Assembly: GCF_001757105.1 (NCBI RefSeq)
Contig: NZ_MDHN01000008.1
Coordinates: 159,813-223,812 of the forward strand
Length of the DNA stretch: 64,000 nucleotides
DNA from: Alteromonas confluentis
GTDB lineage: Bacteria; Pseudomonadota; Gammaproteobacteria; Enterobacterales; Alteromonadaceae
Direction: 5' to 3'
Shown: piece after piece, positions 19,283 to 27,610 of the stretch
How the letters are laid out: each line of letters opens with the position of its first letter
How positions within the stretch are numbered: the stretch's first letter is position 1
Made by a program: the position numbers and the translations under genes
Notes under the pieces: generated by a model
What the model saw: only the letters and a program-made list of their open reading frames with translations
Database searches by the model: none
What the model was told of the DNA's origin: nothing

Positions 19283-19712
19283 TCCTTCGACGTCGTTCTT
19301 TTCTGCGCTGGACAGCGAGCCGACATCCCCGCTTGGGTATGCCTGTTCGCTGCAACAAGCATGCGCCAGCGTTGGCTTCGACTGGACCGAAATGCCACCG
19401 GTGCTGGATAAAGTCAGAGAGGAAATTGACGAAATTCAGCAAGAACTGGATTGCGAGCCGGTGAATCCGGCTCGTTTGCATGATGAAATCGGCGATGCAT
19501 TTTTTGCTTTGGTAAATTTAGCCCGCCATGCGGGCATTTCGCCCGATGACGCCGTGGCAGCCGCCAGCAATAAATTTCGCCAACGTTTTGAATTGGTCGC
19601 GGCTTTGGCTGAGGCCGGAAAAGGCAGCATTGGCGATTACTCCCTGGAAGAACTGGATGCATTCTGGGGCCAGGCTAAAGTTTCGCTACAGACAAACCCT
19701 CAATCTCGCTGA
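19260..19712 (+). CDS. mazG: MazG-type nucleoside triphosphate pyrophosphohydrolase, half-length
   Basis: Would hydrolyse NTPs or dNTPs to monophosphates. The 150-residue protein aligns by eye with only the C-terminal half of the two-domain E. coli MazG (263 residues): VGFDWTEMPPVLDKVREEIDE, then HDEIGDAFFALVNLARHAG and NKFRQRFELV. Metal ligands EExxE (54-58) and DExxD (75-79) are intact, so it should be active. The ATG lies inside the relA stop region and the frames overlap by 23 nt, so translation is coupled to relA. No first MazG domain is encoded upstream, as relA occupies that space. The gene tail overlaps the opposite-strand gene by 38 nt. Confidence 0.9.
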   Translation: MSNEKPVSPSTSFFSALDSEPTSPLGYACSLQQACASVGFDWTEMPPVLDKVREEIDEIQQELDCEPVNPARLHDEIGDAFFALVNLARHAGISPDDAVAAASNKFRQRFELVAALAEAGKGSIGDYSLEELDAFWGQAKVSLQTNPQSR

Positions 19713-20592
19713 TCAACGCTTCAGGGTGCGAAATCCAGTTCGCGTGCTTTAGCTGATACGATAATACGTTAGACGCTAACCGGTGCACGCGCCGGTTTTT
19801 ATCCCGCGCCATTGCCCAGCCTTGCTTGTGATAAGGGTAGCGATTAAATATTTCGACTAATTCACCGCTTACAAGCAAACGCTTAAGTCCTTCCTGTAAT
19901 CGCTCCTGCAATTCCGGCTTGTTCGGATTTACAAAAAAGTACTCATAGCTGGGGTAAACCAGCAAATGATTTTGCTCAATGGTCAGTTTAGGGTTCTCGT
20001 GGTAGGAGAGGTCGCGGAATACCTCCACAACGTTACGGGGGAAGTAGTCAACAATGTCCTCTTCCAACAAGCGATACATCGACGAAAACCACGAACTCCA
20101 GGATATGCTCTGCACAGCAAATTCGTTGTACTTAAGAATTTGGGTATCTGGCCAGAATGTCCCTTGTACCGACGACATGGTTTTAAGCCTTGCCAGGCTA
20201 AGCTGAGCGGGGAAATCTTTTTGGCGGTTATCATGAATAACAAATACCCGGTGTCCGCCAAGACCTTGCAATAAAGGGAAGCGAACTGGCAGCAATTGCG
20301 ACTCAAGTTCATCGGTGGTGACGCACCACATAATGTCGCTTTCACCGGCTCTTAGCGTTTGTATTTCACGGTTTTGCGGCAAGGGAACAGGGAAGGGGAT
20401 GAGTGTGACGGCACCGTAATCGTTTTCCGTCACCCGAATGGCCGCATGCAACACTTCAATGTGGTAGCGCCCGTATTCCGGATCTGAAAAGGCCTGGGTA
20501 TAAAGGTACTCTTCGGTCAACGCAGATTGCCCTGTAAAAAACAGCAACATGGTGAGATACATTCTGACTGAAAGGCTCATTTTACGTTTCAT
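19675..20592 (-). CDS. Periplasmic solute-binding-like protein, orphan
   Basis: A 305-residue protein with a signal peptide (residues about 1-25, ending GQSALTE) and the fold character of the PBP2 / family 3 solute-binding proteins: an early AGESDIMWCVT segment and a late LLVYPSYEYFFVNP. No permease or ATPase gene adjoins it, so it is not an obvious part of an ABC importer; it may be a periplasmic sensor subunit or have lost its transporter. I chose the ATG at 20592 so that the signal peptide is N-terminal; a start at 20676 would put 28 extra residues in front. Its end overlaps mazG tail to tail. Confidence 0.75.
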   Translation of the reverse strand: MKRKMSLSVRMYLTMLLFFTGQSALTEEYLYTQAFSDPEYGRYHIEVLHAAIRVTENDYGAVTLIPFPVPLPQNREIQTLRAGESDIMWCVTTDELESQLLPVRFPLLQGLGGHRVFVIHDNRQKDFPAQLSLARLKTMSSVQGTFWPDTQILKYNEFAVQSISWSSWFSSMYRLLEEDIVDYFPRNVVEVFRDLSYHENPKLTIEQNHLLVYPSYEYFFVNPNKPELQERLQEGLKRLLVSGELVEIFNRYPYHKQGWAMARDKNRRVHRLASNVLSYQLKHANWISHPEALISEIEGLSVAKL

Positions 20593-20735
20593 CGCATTTA
20601 TTCTTCGTATTCTTTGCATAATAACGTTTGCGCAACATCCCCAACTAAATGTAGAACACAAATTAGCTAAATCCAATATTTCTGAAAAAATCTTATTAAT
20701 TTACCTGCAGGGGTTCGCTTTTTGCCCAAAACCTG

Positions 20736-20879
20736 TATAATTCGCGCCCTGCCCAGTTACGCCCACCTTTGGGAAGGTGGAAGAATCAATGGGCTCGAAG
20801 GGGTCCGGTCATTGATTTTAATTAGATTTCCGGGGGTTCCGGTAATCTGTAACGAAGAATTTTTCGGGTGATTTTAGAA
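20736..20879 (+). promoter_or_regulatory. rplM promoter and structured mRNA leader
   Basis: A perfect -10 TATAAT lies at 20736-20741 (weak -35 GTTCGC at 20713-20718). The leader of about 130 nt has three stem-loops: CCACC/GGTGG near 20764-20780, a 7-bp stem ATCAATG (20785-20791) with CATTGAT (20810-20816), and a 9-bp stem with one T-T mismatch, AGATT-CCGG (20824-20833) with CCGG-AATCT (20839-20848). The last ends 31 nt before the start codon. E. coli L13 is known to repress its own operon, so this leader is a candidate target; that link is inference. Confidence 0.6.
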
Positions 20880-21308
20880 ATGAAAACTTTTGTTGCTAAG
20901 CCAGAAACGGTACAACGTGACTGGTACGTGGTAGATGCCACTGACAAAACTCTTGGTCGTCTTGCGACTGAAATTGCACGCCGTCTGCGTGGTAAACATA
21001 AAGCTGAGTACACTCCTCACGTTGATACTGGCGATTACATCGTTGTTATCAATGCAGAGAAAGTGACTGTAACCGGTAATAAAGCGAAGGGCAAAATGTA
21101 CTACGCGCACACTGGTTACCCTGGTGGTCTGAAAGAGACAAACTTTGAAAAACTGATTGCTCACAAGCCAGAAATGGTTATTGAGAAAGCAGTTAAAGGA
21201 ATGTTACCAAAAGGCCCTCTGGGTCGTGAAATGTTCCGTAAAATGAAAGTTTACGCTGGTGCAGAACACAAGCACGCAGCTCAGCAACCACAAGTTTTGG
21301 ACATCTAA
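20880..21308 (+). CDS. rplM: 50S ribosomal protein L13
   Basis: Early-assembling large-subunit protein, 142 residues, same length as E. coli L13. Characteristic segments are [19 protein letters not shown] at the N-terminus, [17 protein letters not shown], and [19 protein letters not shown]. The ATG at 20880 is taken because it gives the family N-terminus; an upstream in-frame TTG-type start at 20868 would add four residues. rpsI follows 12 nt later. Confidence 0.99.
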   Translation: MKTFVAKPETVQRDWYVVDATDKTLGRLATEIARRLRGKHKAEYTPHVDTGDYIVVINAEKVTVTGNKAKGKMYYAHTGYPGGLKETNFEKLIAHKPEMVIEKAVKGMLPKGPLGREMFRKMKVYAGAEHKHAAQQPQVLDI

Positions 21309-21320
21309 GGAGCATTTGAC

Positions 21321-21713
21321 ATGGCAGATACTCAATACTACGGCACAGGCCGCCGCAAAAGTTCTACTGCTCGTGTGTTCCTGCGTCCAGGTACAGGCAG
21401 CATCGTAGTTAACAAACGTGCTCTTGACACATACTTCGGTCGTGAGACTGAGTGTATGGTTGTTCGTCAACCACTTGAGCTGGTAGAAATGACTGAAAAG
21501 TTTGACGTATACATCACTGTTAAAGGTGGTGGTTCAAACGGTCAAGCTGGTGCAATCCGTCACGGTCTGACTCGTGCTCTGATGGAGTATGATGAAGCAC
21601 TGCGTCCTGCACTGCGTAAAGCTGGCTTCGTTACTCGTGACGCTCGTCGCGTTGAACGTAAGAAAGTTGGTCTGCATAAAGCACGTAAAAAGCCACAGTT
21701 CTCCAAGCGTTAA
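21321..21713 (+). CDS. rpsI: 30S ribosomal protein S9
   Basis: Small-subunit protein, 130 residues. The N-terminal [19 protein letters not shown] and the C-terminal RKKPQFSKR tail, which reaches the P-site tRNA, are textbook S9. AAGGAG precedes the ATG. It is the second gene of the rplM-rpsI operon and is followed by a strong terminator. Confidence 0.99.
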   Translation: MADTQYYGTGRRKSSTARVFLRPGTGSIVVNKRALDTYFGRETECMVVRQPLELVEMTEKFDVYITVKGGGSNGQAGAIRHGLTRALMEYDEALRPALRKAGFVTRDARRVERKKVGLHKARKKPQFSKR

Positions 21714-21731
21714 TTCGTTTATTACTGTTGC

Positions 21732-21761
21732 AAAAAACCCGGTCATGTACCGGGTTTTTTT
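21732..21761 (+). terminator. Rho-independent terminator of rplM-rpsI
   Basis: Stem ACCCGG / CCGGGT with a 7-nt loop, an A-run before and seven Ts after it, 18 nt past the rpsI stop. Confidence 0.92.
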
Positions 21762-22206
21762 ATCCTCAACATCCCCGCATTAAATTCCCTTCAAAAAACA
21801 ATCTTATCCCGGCAGTAGTCTATACTGAAACTCGAATCGCAAGATGAGAATAGCCACACAATGCGTGTTGAAATTAAAAGGGAACTCTGCGTGTATTTTG
21901 TACAGCGGCATGTTAGCTTAACATTGTGTTAAAAACTGACCGTCGGCAAAAATTCAGCAAAAGACCGTTTTTTTCTCAGGACTTTGATTGAGCGCAGGTT
22001 ATCGTTTTTTAATCAAAGATAAAACCTTGTAAGAATAAGGGCTTTTCACTTATCATCTTCGGTCGAAATTATAATAATGCATCGTGAAACTCGACGCTAA
22101 CCCGCGTCAGCAGATGAAATCAAGACAGGCCGTCAGGTATTGTTCGTAATTATATTGTAAAAATAATGCGACAAGCCTGAGAGAATCCGAATCTGGAGAA
22201 TTGTGG
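21762..22206 (+). promoter_or_regulatory. Long petABC upstream region
   Basis: About 445 nt without a gene. A candidate sigma-70 promoter is TTGATT at 21984-21989, 18 nt, TTTAAT at 22008-22013; another is TTGTAA and TATCAT near 22028-22057. The first is framed by a perfect 8-bp inverted repeat, CTTTGATT (21982-21989) and AATCAAAG (22011-22018), with 21 nt between the arms, so a regulator binding both arms would cover the promoter. I cannot name that regulator. A GGAG site lies 8 nt before the petA ATG. Confidence 0.45.
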
Positions 22207-22836
22207 ATGAGTAACGTATCAGTAGATGCAAAAGACTCTGCACTCAACGCACCTCAGCAAGACAATACACGTCGCCGTTTTTTAACGGTCGCTACGTCGG
22301 TTGTTGGCGCAGTGGGCGTTGCGGGTGCGGCAGTGCCTTTTGTTACTTCCTGGAATCCGAGTGCGAAAGCCAAGGCGGCTGGTGCTGATATTGAAGTCGA
22401 TATCAGTGCTATCGAACCGGGTCAGCTAATCCGGGTGATGTGGCGTAGCAAACCAGTCTGGATTGTGCGTCGAACACCAGAAGTATTGGAAGAGCTGGCG
22501 ACACACGAAGATCAACTTCGTGATCCCAATTCAGAAGCAGAACAACAACCTGCTTTTGCCCAGAACCGCTATCGTTCTATGAAAGACGAATATCTGATTT
22601 TGGTGGGTATCTGTACTCACCTGGGTTGTTCTCCGCAATATCAGAAAGACGGTGCATTTGAAGAAGCAGTTGAAGGCGTACCTAACGGTTTCTTTTGCCC
22701 GTGTCACGGTTCCAAGTTCGATATGGCCGGCCGCGTGTTTCAGGGGGTGCCTGCACCACTGAACCTGGTAGTGCCACCTTACCAGTATGTTAACGACACC
22801 ACCGTTATCATTGGTTCCGAAGCGGAGGCCGTATAA
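22207..22836 (+). CDS. petA: Ubiquinol-cytochrome c reductase, Rieske iron-sulfur subunit
   Basis: 2Fe-2S subunit of the cytochrome bc1 complex, moving electrons from ubiquinol to cytochrome c1 in the periplasm. The 209-residue protein has a twin-arginine type N-terminus (RRRFLTVA) with one membrane segment, and the two cluster-binding loops CTHLGC and CPCHGS in the C-terminal soluble domain. The ATG at 22207 is used; a TTG two codons earlier is less likely. First gene of petABC, 2 nt before petB. Confidence 0.97.
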   Translation: MSNVSVDAKDSALNAPQQDNTRRRFLTVATSVVGAVGVAGAAVPFVTSWNPSAKAKAAGADIEVDISAIEPGQLIRVMWRSKPVWIVRRTPEVLEELATHEDQLRDPNSEAEQQPAFAQNRYRSMKDEYLILVGICTHLGCSPQYQKDGAFEEAVEGVPNGFFCPCHGSKFDMAGRVFQGVPAPLNLVVPPYQYVNDTTVIIGSEAEAV

Positions 22837-22838
22837 TC

Positions 22839-24104
22839 ATGAATGCATTTCTGAATTGGATAGAGCAAAGAATCCCGATGATGCGGGTGGCGAATATGCA
22901 CGCCATTCAGTATCCGGCTCCGCGAAACATGAACTTCTGGTATGTGTTCGGTTTCCTCGCCACCATTGTATTGGTGAATCAGATTGTTACCGGTATTTGG
23001 CTAACCATGAACTTCAACCCAACCTCGGAAGGCGCGTTCTTCTCTGTTGAATACATCATGCGTGAAGTCGATTTCGGTTGGATTATTCGCTACATGCACA
23101 GTACCGGCGCATCGGCGTTCTTTATTGTGGTGTATGCACACATGTTCCGCGGCATGATTTATGGTTCTTACCAGAAGCCCCGTGAATTACTGTGGGTGTT
23201 CGGTATGTTTATCTACCTGGCGCTAATGGCTGAAGCCTTTATGGGCTACGTGCTGCCTTGGGGCCAAATGTCATACTGGGGTGCACAGGTTATTGTATCC
23301 TTGTTCGGTGCCATTCCGGTTATCGGCCCTGATTTGGTAATTTGGATTCAGGGTGACTACGTTATCTCAGGGGCAACCCTTAATCGCTTCTTTGCCTTGC
23401 ACGTTATCGCACTGCCGCTTGTCATTGTTATTCTGGTATTCCTTCATATTATTGCGCTGCACGAAGTGGGTTCTAACAACCCAGATGGCGTGGCCATTAA
23501 GCATAAAAAAGGCTCATTGCCAGAAAGTGAAAAAACCAAATATCAAATTCACGAATACTACACCAGCAAGTACGACATTGCTGACGACGTAGTGCCATTC
23601 TTCCCGCACATCGTGCTGAAAGACCTTGTGGCCTTCTCGGTATTCTTGTTTGTGTTCTGTTACATCATGTTCTTCGCCCCGGAAATGGGCGGTAAGTTCC
23701 TGGAGCATCCAAACTTTGAGATTGCGAATCCGCTGAAAACCCCGGAACACATCTTCCCGGTTTGGTACTTCACGCCTTTCTACGCCATCTTGAAAGCGGT
23801 GCCTAATAAACTGATGGGTGTACTGGCCATGTTCGGTGCTATCGCCGTACTGTTCGCGCTACCTTGGGTAGACCGTGGTCGGGTGAAATCATGGCGTTAT
23901 CGTTGCGGTTTGCACAAAGTCAATCTGCTGGTATTTGCTGTTGTGTTTGTATTCCTGGGTTACCTGGGCGGCACACCACAGGAAAACTGGAAGATCATCG
24001 CGTCTCAGGTTGCGACTGTGCTGTATTTTGGTTTCTTCGTCGCACTGTTCTTATACAGTAAAAACGAAAACACTAAACCTGTACCTGCGAGGATCCCGAA
24101 ATGA
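22839..24104 (+). CDS. petB: Cytochrome b subunit of the bc1 complex
   Basis: Integral membrane subunit carrying two b hemes and the quinol oxidation and reduction sites. The 421-residue protein is long enough for the full bacterial cytochrome b with about eight membrane helices. Visible landmarks are the heme-ligand His residues in RYMHSTGASAFF and in FFALHVIALPL with the following HIIALH, the FMGYVLPWGQMS segment, and the Qo-site FPVWYFTPFYAILKAVP (PEWY replaced here by PVWY). The stop overlaps the petC ATG (ATGA). Confidence 0.97.
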   Translation: MNAFLNWIEQRIPMMRVANMHAIQYPAPRNMNFWYVFGFLATIVLVNQIVTGIWLTMNFNPTSEGAFFSVEYIMREVDFGWIIRYMHSTGASAFFIVVYAHMFRGMIYGSYQKPRELLWVFGMFIYLALMAEAFMGYVLPWGQMSYWGAQVIVSLFGAIPVIGPDLVIWIQGDYVISGATLNRFFALHVIALPLVIVILVFLHIIALHEVGSNNPDGVAIKHKKGSLPESEKTKYQIHEYYTSKYDIADDVVPFFPHIVLKDLVAFSVFLFVFCYIMFFAPEMGGKFLEHPNFEIANPLKTPEHIFPVWYFTPFYAILKAVPNKLMGVLAMFGAIAVLFALPWVDRGRVKSWRYRCGLHKVNLLVFAVVFVFLGYLGGTPQENWKIIASQVATVLYFGFFVALFLYSKNENTKPVPARIPK

Positions 24105-24835
24105 GAAAAATAATGTTGTTACTGGCATTCCTCGTACCGGGAATGGCGATGGCTGCCGGTGGAAATGTACATCTTGATAAAGCGCCTGTCGATCTTACCG
24201 ACAAAGCTTCGATGCAGCGCGGTGCCAAAATTTTCATGAACTACTGTTTGGGCTGTCACTCGATGCAGTATCAGCGCTATCAGCGAACGTTCACGGATTT
24301 AGGCATTCCTGACGAAATCGGCCAGGAAAACCTACAGTTCACTGGCGAGAAGGTAACCGACTACATTACCCGCTCTATGCCAGAAGAATCAGCAGCCACC
24401 TGGTTTGGTGCGGCGCCACCAGATTTAACCCTGGTAAACCGTGTTCGTGGTTCCGATTGGATTTACACCTATTTGCGTAGCTTCTACGTGGATGAGTCCC
24501 GTCCTTTCGGTGTAAACAATCTGGTGTTTAAAGACGTGGGCATGCCCCATGTGCTGCAACCGTTGCAAGGTACACCGCGCCTGGCGCATGAAGAAGTCAT
24601 GATCGATGGCGAGCAAAAAGAGCAGTATGCGGGTATTAAAACCGATGGCGACGGGGCATTAACGCCAGAAGAGTACGATCAGGCAATCGCCGATTTGGTT
24701 AACTTCCTCGCTTACAGCGGCGAACCCTTCCGTTTGCAGTCTGAAAGCATTGGAAAATGGGTACTGGCCTTCATTGTGGTGTTATTCATCTTTGTTTATC
24801 TACTGAAGAAAGAATACTGGAAGGAAGTGCACTAA
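24101..24835 (+). CDS. petC: Cytochrome c1 subunit of the bc1 complex
   Basis: Membrane-anchored c-type cytochrome accepting electrons from the Rieske centre. The 244-residue precursor has a signal peptide (about 1-19, ending AMAA), the heme attachment motif CLGCH at residues 49-53, and a C-terminal membrane anchor (WVLAFIVVLFIFVYLL) followed by a short basic tail. It overlaps petB and ends just before a terminator. Confidence 0.97.
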   Translation: MRKIMLLLAFLVPGMAMAAGGNVHLDKAPVDLTDKASMQRGAKIFMNYCLGCHSMQYQRYQRTFTDLGIPDEIGQENLQFTGEKVTDYITRSMPEESAATWFGAAPPDLTLVNRVRGSDWIYTYLRSFYVDESRPFGVNNLVFKDVGMPHVLQPLQGTPRLAHEEVMIDGEQKEQYAGIKTDGDGALTPEEYDQAIADLVNFLAYSGEPFRLQSESIGKWVLAFIVVLFIFVYLLKKEYWKEVH

Positions 24836-24861
24836 TTCGAGTTAATTTGTGTATAATACGC

Positions 24862-24886
24862 GAGGGGGCATTCCGCCCCCTTTTTT
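24862..24886 (+). terminator. Rho-independent terminator of petABC
   Basis: GGGGGC, loop ATTCC, GCCCCC and six Ts, 27 nt after the petC stop. Confidence 0.92.
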
Positions 24887-24948
24887 AGCATTTGTTTTTG
24901 GTCGGTTTTTGTCCAAAAACGGTAATATCTCTCGACGGAGGAAAATGA

Positions 24949-25581
24949 ATGGCCGTAGCCGCGAATAAGCGTTCAATTATGACGTTGTTCTCAGATACCA
25001 TCGACATATACAGCCACCAGGTGCGTATTGTGTTGGCGGAAAAAGGTGTAGGTGTTGAAATTAGCTACACTGATCCGACTAACCTGCCTGAAGATTTGAT
25101 CGATCTGAACCCCTACGGTACGGTACCAACCCTCGTCGATAGAGAGTTAGTTCTATACAAATCTCACATCATCATGGAATACCTGGACGAGCGTTTCCCG
25201 CATCCGCCGTTAATGCCGGTTTATCCAGTATCCCGTGGTCAAAGCCGTCTAATGATGCACCGTATCGAGCAAGACTGGTATTCACTGGCAGGTCGTATCT
25301 TCCGTAACGAAGGCGACGTAGAAGATGCGCGCAACGAATTGCGTGAAGCATTGCTGTCTTTGGGTCCTATCTTTGCTGAAATGCCATTCTTCATGAGCGA
25401 AGAGTTCAGCCTGGTAGATTGCTACCTGGCGCCGCTGTTATGGCGTTTACCAGCGCTGGGTATCACCCTGACTGGCAACGGTAGCAAAGACGTAAATGCT
25501 TACATGAACCGCATTTTCTCACGCAGTTCATTCAAAGCATCACTGACCGATCAGGAACGTGAAATTCACAATCCATTATGA
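24949..25581 (+). CDS. sspA: Stringent starvation protein A (SspA)
   Basis: RNA polymerase-binding protein with a glutathione-transferase fold, but without GST activity in characterised homologues; acts in stationary-phase and acid-stress regulation. The 210-residue sequence begins AVAANKRSIMTLFSD and has IYSHQVRIVLAEKGV, LVDRELVLYKSHIIMEYLDE, RFPHPPLMPVYPV and EFSLVDCYLAPLLWRLP, close to E. coli SspA. An ATG four bases earlier is out of frame and stops at once. GGAGG precedes. sspB overlaps by 4 nt. Confidence 0.97.
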   Translation: MAVAANKRSIMTLFSDTIDIYSHQVRIVLAEKGVGVEISYTDPTNLPEDLIDLNPYGTVPTLVDRELVLYKSHIIMEYLDERFPHPPLMPVYPVSRGQSRLMMHRIEQDWYSLAGRIFRNEGDVEDARNELREALLSLGPIFAEMPFFMSEEFSLVDCYLAPLLWRLPALGITLTGNGSKDVNAYMNRIFSRSSFKASLTDQEREIHNPL

Positions 25582-26036
25582 GTAAAATGACATCCAATCA
25601 GCCGTACCTGTTACGTGCTTTTTACGAATGGATTGTTGATAACGACCTTACGCCCTACATTGTTGTTGATGCAACACTTCAGGGCGTAGAGGTACCTCAG
25701 GAATTCGTCAAAGACGGTCAGATCGTACTGAACGTATCACCTTCCGCCTGCGTGAATTTCACGATGGATCTCGATGCATTGTCGTTTCAGGCTCGCTTCG
25801 GCGGCCAGCCTCGTCAGATTTATCTGCCTTGCTATGCCGTACTGGCTGTTTATGCCAGAGAAAACGGTGCAGGTACCGTATTTGCGGTAGAGGAAGACAT
25901 GCAATTGCCGGAAACTAGCGGTAAAGACGAAACTGACACGCTGACAGCACCGTCTGCCGATGTGTCTGACGGTGATTCAGAAAATGCACCGGTACCGCCT
26001 AAGAAAGGCAAACCCAATCTGAAAGTAATTAAATGA
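25578..26036 (+). CDS. sspB: ClpXP specificity adaptor SspB
   Basis: Delivers ssrA-tagged proteins to ClpXP. The 152-residue protein has the N-terminal substrate-binding domain (PYLLRAFYEWIVDNDLTPY, IVLNVSPSAC, FQARFGG) and, after an acidic flexible linker, a C-terminal PNLKVIK tail that corresponds to the ClpX-docking motif (LRVVK type in E. coli). The ATG overlaps the sspA stop, so the pair is translationally coupled. Confidence 0.97.
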   Translation: MSKMTSNQPYLLRAFYEWIVDNDLTPYIVVDATLQGVEVPQEFVKDGQIVLNVSPSACVNFTMDLDALSFQARFGGQPRQIYLPCYAVLAVYARENGAGTVFAVEEDMQLPETSGKDETDTLTAPSADVSDGDSENAPVPPKKGKPNLKVIK

Positions 26037-26063
26037 AAAATCCGGCTTCTGCCGGATTTTTTA
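26037..26063 (+). terminator. Rho-independent terminator of sspAB
   Basis: AATCCGGC, loop TTCT, GCCGGATT and a T-run directly after the sspB stop. Confidence 0.92.
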
Positions 26064-26174
26064 TTTCTGCGTCGTGATCAGAACACCGCCATATTGTGAT
26101 GGTTCTGTGAGAATACGGCGATAATTCTGCCCCATCATGCAATCTCACCTTTGAAGAAAACGGAAAGTATTGCA

Positions 26175-26885
26175 ATGAAAGCCCCCTCACTACAAAACAC
26201 CCTACTCGTTACTGGTTTGTTTACCGCCTCTTTTGCACAAGCTGCAGAACTAGAGATAACCGTTGAAAACCTTACCCGTGGCATTGCCTTTACGCCCATT
26301 TTAATTGCCGCACACGATATGGAGAGTCATTTATTCGTTACGGGAGAAATGGCAAGTACCGAACTTCAGGCTATGGCGGAAGGCGGCGATATTTCTGGTT
26401 TAGAAATGGTAGCAACCTCGGTAGCGGCTGATATGGCTACTAATCCGGCAGGCGGACTGCTAATGCCAGCCATGTCCACTACCACCATGTTATCGACAGA
26501 ACAAATGAATACCCAGCTAAGCTTGGTGGCGATGTTGCTGCCCACAAACGATGGTTTTGTGGGATTGGATAGCTGGACCATTCCGGAAACACCGGGTACT
26601 TATAGTGTTTACCTGAATGCGTACGACGCTGGAACAGAAGCGAATGATGAGGTTCGTGGGAGTGGGACACCTGGTGAAGCGGGTATGCCGGTTCCACCGC
26701 CTCTTGAAAACGTGATTGGCATGAACGGAACCGGTGTTGCCGCCAGCATTACCAATGACAAGGTTCACATCCATCCTGGCAATATTGGTGATGCAGAAAT
26801 AGACGGTGGCAGTAGCGACATTCAGAACACGGTGCATCGTTGGTTAAACCCTGTGGCAAAAGTGACCGTTGTGGTTTCTGAATAG
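26175..26885 (+). CDS. Periplasmic spondin-domain protein
   Basis: A 236-residue precursor with a signal peptide (about 1-25, ending SFAQAAE) and a spondin_N-like domain: LEITVENLTRGIAFTPILIAAH, AEGGD, LLPTNDGFVGLDSW, YDAGTEANDE, and KVHIHPGNIGD before a terminal HRWLNPVAKVTV strand. Such domains in animals bind matrix components and metal; the bacterial role is unknown. The ATG at 26175 is preceded by GGAAAG; an upstream in-frame TTG at 26151 would spoil the signal peptide. The next gene is a paralogue 11 nt later. Confidence 0.85.
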   Translation: MKAPSLQNTLLVTGLFTASFAQAAELEITVENLTRGIAFTPILIAAHDMESHLFVTGEMASTELQAMAEGGDISGLEMVATSVAADMATNPAGGLLMPAMSTTTMLSTEQMNTQLSLVAMLLPTNDGFVGLDSWTIPETPGTYSVYLNAYDAGTEANDEVRGSGTPGEAGMPVPPPLENVIGMNGTGVAASITNDKVHIHPGNIGDAEIDGGSSDIQNTVHRWLNPVAKVTVVVSE

Positions 26886-26896
26886 GAGGGGAAAGC

Positions 26897-27601
26897 ATGA
26901 CTATTCGATTATTGAGAATGAGTGTCGCGACGGCATTATTGATCATGCTGGCTGCATGTTCTGATGATAACGATGACAGTGTCACTGAGGTGCCAGAAGA
27001 ACCGGAGATGCGCACTTTTGAGGTGAGCGTGTTCAACCTCTCGGCCAATCAGCCCTTGTCTCCCATCGCGGTAATTGCCAGCGATGGCGGTATGTTATGG
27101 CACACCGGCGAAGCCGCTTCTGACGGCCTTGAAGCACTGGCAGAAGGCGGTGACAACAGTGTGCTTATCGGTGCTGATTCCACGCTGGGGTCAACAAGTG
27201 GTGATGCGCCGCTAGGTGCGGGTGAAAGCGAGATGCTAACGCTTTCTCTTGAAGCCGGTAGCGAGACAAGCATTAGCGTCGCGAGCATGCTGGTAAACAC
27301 AAACGATGCGTTTTCTGGGATCACCGGTGTCGATCTTACCACCTGGGCGGTAGGAGAAACGAAGACGTATTTACCTGCAGTTTATGATGCCGGCACCGAG
27401 GAGAACACCGAAATGGCAGGGACAATTCCGGGCCCTGCTGATGGTGGCGAAGGCGTCAGCGAAGGGCGGGAAGCACTCGACGCGGTAACGATGCACAGTG
27501 GCGTGGTTACCGCTGATGATGGCCTGCCCGACTCTGTGCTGGACAGTTCTCATCGATTTGCGAACCCGGTTATGAAAATAATCATCAGTCGGGTGGAATA
27601 A
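26897..27601 (+). CDS. Spondin-domain lipoprotein
   Basis: A 234-residue paralogue of the preceding protein, but with a lipoprotein signal ending LAAC (Cys at about residue 21) and an acidic linker (SDDNDD, EVPEEPE). The domain shows the same landmarks in the same order: FEVSVFNLSANQPLSPIAVIA, AEGGDNS, MLVNTNDAFSGI, YDAGTEENTEMAG, and a final SSHRFANPVMKI. GGAGG precedes the ATG. The two genes look like a tandem duplication with different localisation, soluble versus membrane-anchored. Confidence 0.85.
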   Translation: MTIRLLRMSVATALLIMLAACSDDNDDSVTEVPEEPEMRTFEVSVFNLSANQPLSPIAVIASDGGMLWHTGEAASDGLEALAEGGDNSVLIGADSTLGSTSGDAPLGAGESEMLTLSLEAGSETSISVASMLVNTNDAFSGITGVDLTTWAVGETKTYLPAVYDAGTEENTEMAGTIPGPADGGEGVSEGREALDAVTMHSGVVTADDGLPDSVLDSSHRFANPVMKIIISRVE

Positions 27602-27610
27602 ACTGCATTT

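Noticed and set aside
24852..24857. Perfect TATAAT just before the petC terminator, as a promoter for sspA
   Set aside because: No -35 at proper distance, and a strong terminator would follow the start at once. A read-through role cannot be excluded but is not supported.
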